Under the pieces are notes generated by a model. The model was not told the DNA's origin, did no database searches, and saw nothing but the letters and a program-made list of their open reading frames with translations. From the NCBI GenBank assembly GCA_020740775.1, contig JAHEWK010000003.1:3410001-3474000 (forward strand): a stretch of DNA of 64,000 nucleotides. The letters are read 5' to 3'. Made by a program: the position numbers and the translations under genes. Of the stretch, positions 35,691 to 46,484 are shown in pieces (within the stretch, counting starts at the first letter, position 1; every line of letters starts with the position of its first letter). Origin of the DNA: Ilyonectria destructans (lineage: Eukaryota; Ascomycota; Sordariomycetes; Hypocreales; Nectriaceae).

Positions 35691-37444
35691 GGTAAACCGG
35701 GCCAGAGGGTGTTTGGCAAGTTGGATTGGGTTTGATATAGCCACGGCCGACGGCGATGATTGGTCGAGTTTGGTTTGTTGATATGAGCTGTCCAAGTCGT
35801 ACCTGGAGATGTGTGGTTGGTTTGCTGCGCGGCTGCACTGAGTCAACCTTTGTGTGTCTGGTTGGGTGTTTGGCGTTGAGTTTGCGGAAACGAACGGGTC
35901 AGTGATGGGGAGAGAGGGAGGAGAGGAGGATGACGAGGGTGGATGGGCGAGTTTAAGAGGAAGCAAGGCCTCTCGTTGCGCTGTGCAGAAAATGGTTGGT
36001 CCAGAACAGGAAGCGAGAACAATAGTAGCAAACGGAAGATGAACAAGCTTTATGCTGCGTCGTGTGATGTGAATAGGGAGACAGTGAGAAGAGGAAGAAA
36101 GCGTCAACGAACCGGCAACCAGCCGGCCCCGCGGCCAGTTAAGAAAGCGGAGATGGCTATTGTATTGTTCTCTGAATAACAGGCAGGCCTGCAAGCGAGA
36201 GAGTTCCATGGTGGTCCATTTCGGGAGCCGTTGGGGCCTGAGGAGGTGAGGGAGGTGTGATTCACCTCCGGCGGAGGCTTAGTGGCAGGCAGCTGGCAGC
36301 GGGCCGTGAGAGGCAGCTGCCAGTTGGCGAGAAAGAGCACGGAGCCTCCATGGGATATTCGTCCACAGCAGTTTGATATGCAGCTTTGGCGGACATTAAT
36401 TGCATAAGACCTGGTTTGTGGCCTGCGTTTGCTCGCAGCGTGACTTGCACCACAGACACCCAAAAGTTCAGGCATCGTGAGTTTGAACAGGGGAGTGAAT
36501 AGAATCAGAGTATATCTATCCAAGTCGCAAACAACCAGTGAGTAACTGTAGTCAACAACACCCGCCCGAGTCGCTGGAACAATGCCTCAGGATACCTACC
36601 TACCACAAACTCTCAACCCAACGCCTCAGCCGCCTCTCCCGCATTCCTTGTGTAACACGGCACACGCAGCACATGGTCGTGTCTAAGCAGTCCCACGTGC
36701 GTGGCGAAGCGCCAAACCTACGAAACCGCCCAATCCTCAGTCGCCAGTGTCTCGTTCCTGCAGGCGCTCCCGTAGGTTAAGTTACCTAATGCAAAATACG
36801 ACAAACCGTTCAAGAAGAAACTCTAATCTGACGACATGTGGCTCCGTCTAAGTGAGCCTCGTTACACAGAAAAATGTTGACGTCAGGGCTGTCAAGATGT
36901 CAGCAGCCACGTGGGATCCCTGAGTCAGAACGGGCTGGAATGGATCCTCATCGATGCAACGTCAAGTACAGATATGATGCGGAATCTCGGCGTTTCTCAT
37001 TCCTCGTCCATCATGAACATAAAACTGCCCACTGACTACCAAAAAAAATGTCCCAAATCCAATCCAAACCCAAAAGGTATCACCCACTGGCCGCCTCAAG
37101 TTTGTTGTTGTTGATATACTCCAAATGCAGGCCATCCGCCCACGGAACCGCCTGTCGACGTACCCTAACCCATGTCCCATACACTCGTACAAAACTGGTC
37201 ATCCCAGCATCCCGAACCATGATTGCCTTTGTTCCATCGTCAAGAGAGTCCCAAGCTTTATTTCCTCTGTGAGTTTCCATTCCCGGACTGCTTGGTGCCT
37301 CCGTTAATCCCATACCAGTTATAATCACGGACACCGCCGCTTTCACGCCCAATGCGCTGAGAATCGAAATAAACCACTTTTCCCAATCCGAAAATTGAGC
37401 ATGCCTGTGCGCCTTTGCTTAATCCGCCACAGACGCACCCTTGC
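35691..37444. other. Intergenic, 1.75 kb
   Basis: This region holds the bZIP gene leader and promoter on the left and the xlnR 3' untranslated region on the right. The frame of the bZIP gene stays open to 36209, but with poor coding character. I saw no RNA gene, repeat or other supported ORF. Confidence 0.5.
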
Positions 37445-40356
37445 TTATAGCGCAAGGCCAGTCCCATCTCCAGTCCATCGATACAGCGCTAAAAGTTCTC
37501 GTCGCCGTTGCTGCTGTTCCCCTAGATCCTCGGGTACGCGGCCCCGGACCTGGGCCAGCGCGCTGCGCATTACTTTACTGAATTTCCGCTGCCGACATAT
37601 TAGTTTCAAATTCAAGAGGACCGAGTTGGAACATTGACTCACCTGATACTCAGTGTTCAGCGTCACCACACATGCTTCATGTGCTCGGACAATAGTCTCG
37701 CATGCCTTGGCCACACTTGGCGACGCCTCAGACTGGAGCTTATCCGCGATCAATAGTAAAAGGAACGAACCTTGAAGCAGATAGATGCCGAAAAAGAAGG
37801 GCATAAACTCCAGCCCGGGGTCAAACTCCAGAATCTGGTTGATGGCCTCAGCGGCTGCCACTGCGTGGCTTGTGGCCGTGATAAATCCTTCCGACGAGAT
37901 CCAGAGGTCTTCGTCGTCAAGAAGATTAATTGGGTCCCATTTACCCGCCAGCAAAATATGCAGGACATGCATAACATGCGTGCCATAGGCAATGACAATG
38001 CGAGTCTGGATATCGCTCTCCGTCAGACGATTCGATCCGTTGGTGTGCACAGAGTGCACTGAAGGGGTGGGGTGGTCCCCATGAAGTTCGCCGTTCTCAT
38101 TCAGGGCCGGGTCAGACTTGTCGTCTCCTGGTCGAGGGAGATTCTTGTGCTCGAATGTCTTTAAGCTCTGTTCATATGCCTCCAGGTGCCGGGTGATCTC
38201 TGCTGTTTGTGCATCCCACTCATGCCCCATGCGAAAGCCAACGCCGAATCGAGGGTGGTTCTTGGCATGGTGTAGGTCGACGATTTCACCTAAAATGGTC
38301 ATGAGAGGTAGAAAGTATCCGAAAATGCTGTGACTGCGACACTCGAATTGTGGCCCACGAGGCCGCGAGTCCTCGAACCCTTCTGGGACCGAGTTTAGCA
38401 GATTAGGGTCCGTATTAGGTGGGAAGTGTCCAAAATCGCCGCTCTGCCAGGCATTATCATCCATGGGCTGCAACAGACCATCACACTCGATATCGAGAAG
38501 GAAGAGGGGGCGGTTATAGCAGAGTGCCAGGTGCCTATCCACGATGTAGACAAGCCACCATATTCTGCGTCTCTCCTCGCGATCTTCTTCTGTAACATAG
38601 CCCGAGTTGTTGCGCTGAAGATCATGTTCGTCATTGGCCTCATTATCCACATTGTTCCGATCGTGGTTGACTGGGGGAGTACTGAGCGGGAGCTCTCGTC
38701 CCAGTTTCAGTTCACGTGCAAGGGACCAAGCGGCATTCCACCATCTCAGACTCGCACCCTTGTACTCACTTGCTGAGACCACGACTGCCAGGTGTATGTA
38801 GGTAATCACGTCGTCCAGGCATCCTGCAGCACCAAACGGCCCAGACTCTCCAGTCAGGGCATCCAAGCTGATAGATCCGGGCATCGCCACACCGAGGCCA
38901 CCGAGAGCAACGCCATCTGCGACGGGGCTAGGAGCATCCCCGGAGACAGTGTGGATTAGAGGTTTGAGAAGACCTACTGTCAATTCCAAGAGCTTCTGGC
39001 AGGTCTTAGCCCGGGCCGAGGGCACGCTGGCTAGGAACGGGACGTCGCTTGTCTGCGCAGCTACCCACAGCATACTTGCGAGCAGTGCAGGTTGACAGTG
39101 TCTTGGCTTGGAAGAATGAAGGAAAGACCTCTTGCGAAAGAGGAACCCCAGGACATAAGGGGACATGGGGTGCATTTGCGCAGACGATGATGATTGAAAG
39201 TACAGGTCCACGAGGTCGCAAGCTATGGAAAGGGGAAGGACGTTATTGAGGTGAGGGATGAGAGGCTCAAGAACGGGGTATCGAAGTTTGGTGTTGCCAA
39301 AGTTGGGTTGGGCCATATGTGGTTGAAATTGACTTGGGGGTGATGCCATGGAGATGCCCCAGCCGGGAGGGGTTCCACCCATCTGATACGCAATAGGGCT
39401 GTTTCCCATGCGAAATCCCGTGTTGTTAGGAAAGTTTGGTGGGCTCTGTGCCTGCATTGCGTACGACAAGTCGGGGTAGCTGGAAATGCTGCCTCGCCCG
39501 TTGGCGGCGTAAACTTGATGGCTCAAACCAGGGCCATCCAGCCCCTGAGCATCATAGGGGTGGGGTACGGTCGCAACAAAGCCGTTGAGATCAATACCTG
39601 TGGAGCCATCGAGTTGTTCTCCATCGATATCAGGGTGGCCTGTTAGATGAGGTTGATCGCTCATGTCGCCAAGCCTGTCGAGGCTATCTAGCCCCTGATT
39701 TGATTCATCGCCGTGGTCGTTGATCGTCTTATCACTTAGACTGTGGTGGCGTCTAGGAATGGAATGTTGTGACGAGCCATGGATAGGCAAGGACTCGGCT
39801 CCATTGTCGTTGGATTGACTGCCCTCGGCTCCGGAGCTGTCGTTTTGGCCTCCGCTCCCGCCTGACGCAGCTTGGGCTGCTGCTTGTTGAGCCAGCTCCT
39901 TTCTTGATGCCTTTCCTCGCTTTTTTCTCTCACGGATGTATTCGCATCCAAGGCCGAATTCTATTGTAGTCAGCTACCGCATCATGCATATCGACTTTGA
40001 GACTTACCGATGCAATGGGCACAGGGATGTTGGCCGTCGCATTTTGTTCGTAGCTGGTTGCACTGATCGCAGGCTCTGCTAATTCTCCTTCTAATGGGGC
40101 CCGAAGTTCCAGGTGCTCGAGCACTAGGACCATATGGGTGCTGTCGATGCTTTGCTGGAGGACCCGCCCTGGCTAGATGGGGATTTTGGATACCAACTTG
40201 TTGAGAGAGATGTTGAATGGGGTATTGCGAGCCCTGTCCCATTGATTCGAGGCCGTTCGTCTGCATTTGGGGTTGTTGGCCATGGGAATCAGGTGCAAGA
40301 GCAGACGAGGAGATATTCTGGTAGGGGGAGAATCGTTGAAGCGGGTTAGACAACAT
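37445..40356 (-). CDS. xlnR: Xylanolytic/cellulolytic transcriptional activator XlnR/Xyr1
   Basis: Three exons (40356-40008, 39960-37643, 37588-37445) give about 936 residues, close to known Xyr1/XlnR proteins. Intron 1 (47 nt) lies inside the zinc cluster; joining restores C-X2-C-X6-C-X5-C-X2-C-X6-C at residues 96, 99, 106, 112, 115 and 122, with the diagnostic [20 protein letters not shown] and then [20 protein letters not shown]. The middle homology region contains [34 protein letters not shown] and [13 protein letters not shown]. The C-terminus ends [20 protein letters not shown], the conserved Xyr1 end. Family members bind GGCTAA-type sites and switch on xylanase, cellulase, xylose reductase and related genes. 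Intron 2 (37589-37642) was removed because the splice restores the conserved [15 protein letters not shown] junction. The final activation domain is intact. Confidence 0.96.
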
Positions 40357-40378
40357 CTTGTCTACCACTTGCTGCGTT

Positions 40379-40927
40379 GTGGGGTGGATAAGACCGGGAT
40401 AGTTAATAGTAAGAACAGAAACTCTCTGGTGTTGGTGATCTGGCCGAAAGCCCGGTATCCGTCATGAAGGATGGAATGAGCTGCCAGTTAAGTCCAATTG
40501 AGACCGAGCACTGCTCTCTACTGGATATGAGACGCAGCAGACAGGAAAACTACCCCCGATCTAGGGCTTGGGCGTCAGGCCTGAAGCTTCACCTTTGTGA
40601 CCGAGGGTAACAGTAAGCAAGGCTGTGGCAGGTCTGTGGTGAAAGGGGTCAGCTTTAACTCTTCCAGGCAGAAGGAAATGTTTGCGGGGAAGAGTGGGAA
40701 CGGTCAGGGGGGTCAGGTATGAGGCACGTCGCGCACCAATAGAACATGGTCGCAACGGCGTAAGATCAACACTGCCAGTCACCGCGCGGCACAGCTGTGA
40801 AAGAGGGGAGCATGCGCTTGCTGCTGAGTGACTCGGGATCCCATCGACGTAACGGTAGAAGAGGCAACGGAAATTTGATCTAGAAGTTCGACCATGCCTG
40901 TTCGTACATGGATATGTGACGGCGGGG
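40379..40927. promoter_or_regulatory. Possible CreA/Cre1 sites upstream of xlnR
   Basis: Three matches to the carbon-repressor consensus SYGGRG are seen: GTGGGG at 40379-40384, and GCGGGG at 40684-40689 and 40922-40927. Cre1 is known to repress xyr1 in Trichoderma. The motif is short, so the density alone does not prove function. Confidence 0.28.
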
Positions 40928-43894
40928 TGAGTGTATGAGGTGCAGAGATGGAGTTGAGACGAGGATGCGACAGGAGACTGGTATCAGACGAGACATGGAA
41001 TGGACACTCACCACGTTGTCGATCACCGATCTTCGCTCCTGGTAGGAGGCGCTGTTGACACTGCAACCGGCTTTCTTACCCACCGAGCCAACTCTTTGAG
41101 CAAAGATCTCGCTTGTCGGTTGGGAGTGTGACCAAGATGAAGACGTAGCGGGCGACGTGTTGTCAGGATCGCCGGCTTTGTCGCCGTTGTTGCTAGGAGG
41201 GAAAGAGGGGTATCACGATCACAAGTGAGCAAGTGTCTCTTTGCAGTCGGCCAAGCCAGAATGTGGTGATCCTGGCGGAGTGGAGGTGAGGGATGTCAGG
41301 CCAGTTCGGTCAGTTGAGGTGCGAGGTTAGTCTCCCAGCTCGGTTGTCGTCGTAGTCCGTGGCGAACTTGAGTCGCAGTCCCCTGGTGAATGCATAGACA
41401 ACAAATTGAAACTCGGTCGTCGAAGCGCAACAATGATCGATTGAGTCGAGCGGTCAGGAGCGCGCGCGGTAGGATCGATGCTTGTATACTGACTGGCGCA
41501 CATATACGGGCGCTGCGCGACGGGTGAGGGCGGGTTGGATGAGGGGGAAGGATGGGCTTTTTTCTCTGGAGCAGCTGTGGTAGCAGCCCGTGACCTGACC
41601 CAGGGGCCGAATGCTAGGCCTGTAGGGGAAGACGCTGCGGTTCTGGGCCTGGCACCTACTGAATGGGTCGCTTATTAGTGAGTACCTAGCTTGAAAGCTT
41701 GGGAGCGAGGTCCCGCCGAGGGTGGGTTGATGGGCAGATGTGGAGGTGGTGGGATGTGGAGGATGTGGAGGCATGGGGTGGTGACATCCACACAGCGTGG
41801 AGATGGCAAACCAAGTCGGGGTCGGTCTCGTAGCTTTGTTTCTTTTATTCCACTAGACGTGAATATTTTCCCCGTAGCTTATAAGAAGGGTATTGCGCTC
41901 TCTTTATTCTTATATTTTCTTCGCCCCCTCCCTCTGCCGGGAATGAGGTCGTCGGAGACGAGGTGCCCCCGGTTCCTGAGCGTTGGTTTACCGACGGGCA
42001 TGGCGACCGAGATTTGTCCAGGGATCCATACATTCAAAGGCGCCCGAGGTGGAGAATCAGAGGGGCGCCGAAATCCCGACCACATCGCGTCAGCTGGCTC
42101 CCATGCGGGCAAGAAATCCGGGCCCCTGCCATTTCTGGGGCACCTGGGGTAGGGAGATGGGCAAGATTGGAAGTGATGGCACCTGTGCCGCGACGCCGTG
42201 AGGGTGTGAGACTTGATGTGCAGAACCGCAGCTCCCCTTGTCATGGAATCTTCCCTTTTCGTCAGGGCATTACCGTTTACTCTCAACGGCTGCGCTTGGC
42301 GCCAGCGAGCCAACCTTCAAAGTCCGCGATTGCCGGGGCCAACTTGGCCAAGCGGCGTCCGGCCTGGGAGCATTCGGGAGAGGGCGGGCATGTACTTCCT
42401 CCGGACACCAGTCTCCAGCCGATGGGATATGTCTTTTGCTCGGCATGGTAATCTGAATATCGAGGTCCGGAGGCGGAAGGTCGGGGATCTAGCCCCTCGG
42501 AGCCAATCATGGCATTGAGATCATGTCGGTAGCAATTAACACACCCTTTGCTCCTGGCGCCGCCATGCCGCGGCGCCACACAATGCAAGGCGAGGGGCAA
42601 TTGGATGTGTGCCTCGTTCGCTCATTGCTCGGCCGGCCAGATACCTCGGAGCTGCGGGCCACCTTGAACCCGTCATCGCCGCTGATGCTGACGCTGGCAT
42701 TGGCACTCGCACCCGCACAGGTGACGTGGAGGGACCTGGCACTCGAGATGTAGCGACGCGGCCGGAAGACGCCATGTCATGGCCCTGAGTCAGGACCTTT
42801 CCGGTGGTTCGCAAAGTACTGCCTAGTGGCTGCCGGAGAACGGAGGATGTAGAATGGACGCCCGACGGGCAGCCCACCGGCGGCGGGCTGGGGGATGAGG
42901 GTTTGTCTGTCTGCCGCCCTGATGCATGGACAAGGAAGGTGGAAAGGTTAGGTACCTGCTCAGGTCTCAAACGGGCTGAGCTAGCGAACGAACTGCCCCG
43001 TCACACCCAACCCTAATTTCTCTCCCCGGATTTTCACGTTAGTGGGGATCTGGCAGATGCATGAGGACAGTACCTCGCTGAGCATGTGCAGCAAGCGAAG
43101 GAGGGAGGCAGGTAGGTTCAGGTGGTCCATACTCGGACCGCAGGAGGTCTAGAAGGGGGTGGAACGCGAAGGCGAGGCCGTTTTCTGGCGCTGTTGGTCC
43201 ATCCCTTCCCTAAACGGCTGGTACCTGCCCCAAATCCTGCCGCAGCAACTGCAACCAACTGCAACCTGCTGCATCTTCTCTCGCCTCAACTCGTGCCCAA
43301 CGGCCCTGCCAGTGTATCATTGGCCGTCGCTGTGCCTGCCATGTACTTCTTTGCTGACATGGCACATGGCATGTGCGAGCCCGACCAATTCCTTTGGAGC
43401 GCTTTGGCGCCCTCCCCGCAACAAATGGACCCCCCGAGGTAGCCTCTGTATTTTGCAAATCCTCCCCCGTCGCACTCGCATGGCATCTCCCCTAGCGAGG
43501 CCTTTTAATGTTAATGTCTCTGCATAGTACATACTCTGTATTGGAAGAACTCCAGCGGCCTACAGAGCCTCCTCTCGCCAAGACGGCGCACCCAAACGTG
43601 GCCTGTTGGCCCCGTTCGCAGTGGGCGTCACCCATGGACACTCACTTCACTTGTCCGTACTCCGTACCCTCTCCTCACATTTGCGCTCCAATAGCATCGG
43701 CATCGGAACCAACACCCTCCGAGCGACACTTGGCTCGCGGCCGCAAGTCGCAGCCACCTCAACCAGGCGCTCAAATCACCCTCGGCCCCAGCTTCCTGGT
43801 ATTCTTTGGCCAAGGTCCGAGGAATGGGAAACGACGCGTGCACGAGCCGGCACTTGGGGCGGTGCTTGCTTGGAGGAGTGTACGAAGTGCATGC

Positions 43895-43922
43895 TATGTG
43901 TAAGGTATGTGTAAGGTATGTG
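43895..43922. repeat. 11-bp tandem repeat
   Basis: The unit TATGTGTAAGG occurs twice and a half in a row in non-coding DNA. Confidence 0.7.
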
Positions 43923-45110
43923 CCCCGAGGTGGCAACTACGAGCTGCAACAAGTGCGACCCCCGACCGCTTCTGCGGCACTGCCATCCCATCTTGACCTT
44001 CCCATCCTATGATTCTCTCCATCCCATGGCGCCCACCGGAACGCTTCTGGTGTGGCGCCGAGACAAGCAACGGGGGTCGGGCCGGATCCCCACTCGCCCG
44101 CATAGCACGCTCTTCCCCACCAACGCAGACTCACAACCACCCCAATCGAACCCCGGATTAGGCCGTCATGGACTATTGTTACCTGTTCGACCTGCTCGAC
44201 CTGCTCTTCAACGCCCGCACTGTTCCTTTCTTCATCCTATGTGCGGCCACCGCATGAGAGCAAAGACATTCCGTGGCCGTCATGTTACCCTCCTTACACC
44301 CAGCTTCCACCACGTGGCTCCAGCCTGAACACTCCTCAAAGCCCCCGGCCAGACGCTGGGCGAAGTAGTAAGTATACTTGACGCAGCCTCTCCCCAATTT
44401 CATCGGGGAACGGGGCCCAGGGATGGCGCGATGCACCTTCTGCTTCCCCGCCCCTTGGCGCCCCGTTGTAGACTGTTACAGTCTCATGTCTCTCGTGTTG
44501 CACAGAATTTCGGCACACGTTGGTTTCTGCCCTTGACAATAGGACTCTCCCGTCGCTTGCATTAGCGGACTCGGCCGAGTATTCGAATTGGCAGGCACTT
44601 TGTCCGAGGAGCGCCGACCAATTTACCACCAATGACACCCCCCCTCCAACCTCTGCCTTTGAATCACCCCTGGTTTGCAGAGATCAGAGTTCGGAAATCA
44701 CTCGATTTCTACATACATGGCTGTTGGTCCACAAGAAGCGGTGCAATGCTCTTTGTTCAGACATGTCGTCCATTGCAATGCCTGATGTTCCAGATCCAGA
44801 AAGGATTGTTCGTAGTGGTGTAATGACCACCTCTAACTAGAGTGGATGGGTGTACGAATACGTATGTCCGCTTCTCTCACCGGGCATCGGCTAACTAGAT
44901 GAGTCGTTAACATGCCTATTATCCACTAGTTTTCCAAGCTCCCGTGAAAACCCGTCGCCAAAAATACCACGCGATAGGGCGAGAGGGACCCGAGGTCTGT
45001 TTTATAAAAAGGGTAGACGCCGAACATGTGTGTACAAAGTGAAAGTCCCAACGGGCGATAATCCTTGTAATGGTACAGGGGGATGCACAAAATTTGCACT
45101 CGATCTAAGT

Positions 45111-45240
45111 TACTTATACAATTATATTAGAGCGCAGTTTATCGCCAATATATAAGAAATAAAATAAAAATAAGAGTAAAGTACTTATGTTTATCTTTCC
45201 TGTTTATTCTTATTTCTTTTAAGATGCCTTATTCTAAAGT
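45111..45240. other. AT-rich island in the xlnR upstream spacer
   Basis: By hand count this 130-bp block is about 23% G+C, against more than 50% around it. It holds an A-rich half (AAGAAATAAAATAAAAATAAG) followed by a T-rich half, which form an imperfect inverted repeat. It could be the remnant of a mutated (RIP-affected) repeat. No open frame with transposon motifs and no terminal repeats were seen. Confidence 0.5.
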
Positions 45241-46484
45241 AGCAGGAGATACTTGTCTATTATGCTTAGTGAAGCTCTCACGGTACAAGCGTTCGGGTGC
45301 AAACCTTCTGCGTCCCACTGTATGTGTGAGAGGATTGATCGACTGCATTGCGCCGATCGGGACGTGCCCATGGTCGTCTCTGTATCTAGCATGCATATTC
45401 AGCTGCACTCGGTCGGATTTGCTATCTGAGCTTTGCAGAAACCGTCGAGGGAACATCATTACCGAGCATGGAACATCCTCGAAGCAACGGTGCAAACGCG
45501 AAATCTCGGCCAGAAGGCTCAAATTCGGCATATGTGTATTCATTTACCGGCACCGAAGCGACTGTGAACAGGCCCGATTGCATATGCATCTCTTCACGGT
45601 GCCCGAGCCTAGTGCGACCTCCTAGTTCCTGTGGCGCATTATCAAGCTATCGACTCTATGCTAAAGATCGAGAATAGCGTGAGGTGTGCCATTTTAAGAG
45701 CCAGGACCAGCCATCTTACAGCGGCAATCAAGAACTCCCGAGTCCCGGGTCAACAATGCCGGCGCCCTAGGGTCAATGGAAGGCGGCGGACGGTCAGTGA
45801 TCCTTCCACACCAATCCGGCTCCCGCGGTTCGAGATGATGAGATTCCGGGACTGGGTGTATTGGGGTTAGACGCATACCATGAGAATTTTTTATCTCCTC
45901 AGGGCTTGTGTTTTATTTGCGCACAGGGAGCACAGGGTCGGAATTGACCACCGATGTAACAAAGCCAACCCTGTTGGAGAGATAAAAAGGGTTGGAACAT
46001 TTGAAAGGATTCCCTCCGAAATCTTGAAATTAAGAGTGCTAGCGACGCCCAAACATGTACGGATCTAGGCAACAGAATCGAAAACGGAGAGCCGAGTGCC
46101 GACATATTTTGTGGACATTGCGGAGTTAATGGAGTACTGTTTGTGAACGAGGAAATGTCAACTTAGAATCTTGAGTTTGCGTTCAAAGCCATTGCCGCAA
46201 GATAGCGATCGCATCACTTGGGAATTATATCCACCCAGCGGCGTACCAAATTCTAGTCCATAATTTCTCCATGTACTCGTATACAGTCATAGGCATCACT
46301 GACTCTTGTCCATATTTCATGTCTTGAACTAACAGGGTATTCCATTTCTATGTCTTACTCTCTACCTTTACAACTAGTTTCAACGCCTTTGACCAGTATC
46401 CAAACTCCAGGCCAGATCCCGGGTCATTATCCATCGTGATATAGTAATAAGTACACAAATAATCGGCTTCTCGGCTCATAATGT

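Larger units (their letters stand above)
40357..46484. other. 6.1 kb gene-poor spacer upstream of xlnR
   Basis: This is the largest gap in the window; it lies upstream of xlnR and downstream of the second Zn2Cys6 gene. The part from about 41900 to 44700 is GC-rich with many random frames up to 162 codons (41963-42451, +), none with a recognisable domain. The part around 45100-45250 is very AT-rich. Short tandem repeats and possible CreA-type sites are listed separately. No tRNA, rRNA or intact transposable element was found. It probably carries a long xlnR promoter and leader. Confidence 0.5.

Noticed and set aside
35691..36209. In-frame 173-codon extension of the bZIP gene to an upstream ATG
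   Set aside because: The translation is low-complexity and lacks the Arg-rich start seen at 35690. It reads like untranslated leader.
41963..42451. 162-codon frame in the xlnR upstream spacer
   Set aside because: No domain or targeting signal, overlapping frames on both strands, no splice pattern.
45224..45625. 133-codon frame at the edge of the AT-rich island, checked as a transposon relic
   Set aside because: No reverse transcriptase, integrase or transposase motif in any frame, and no terminal repeats around it.
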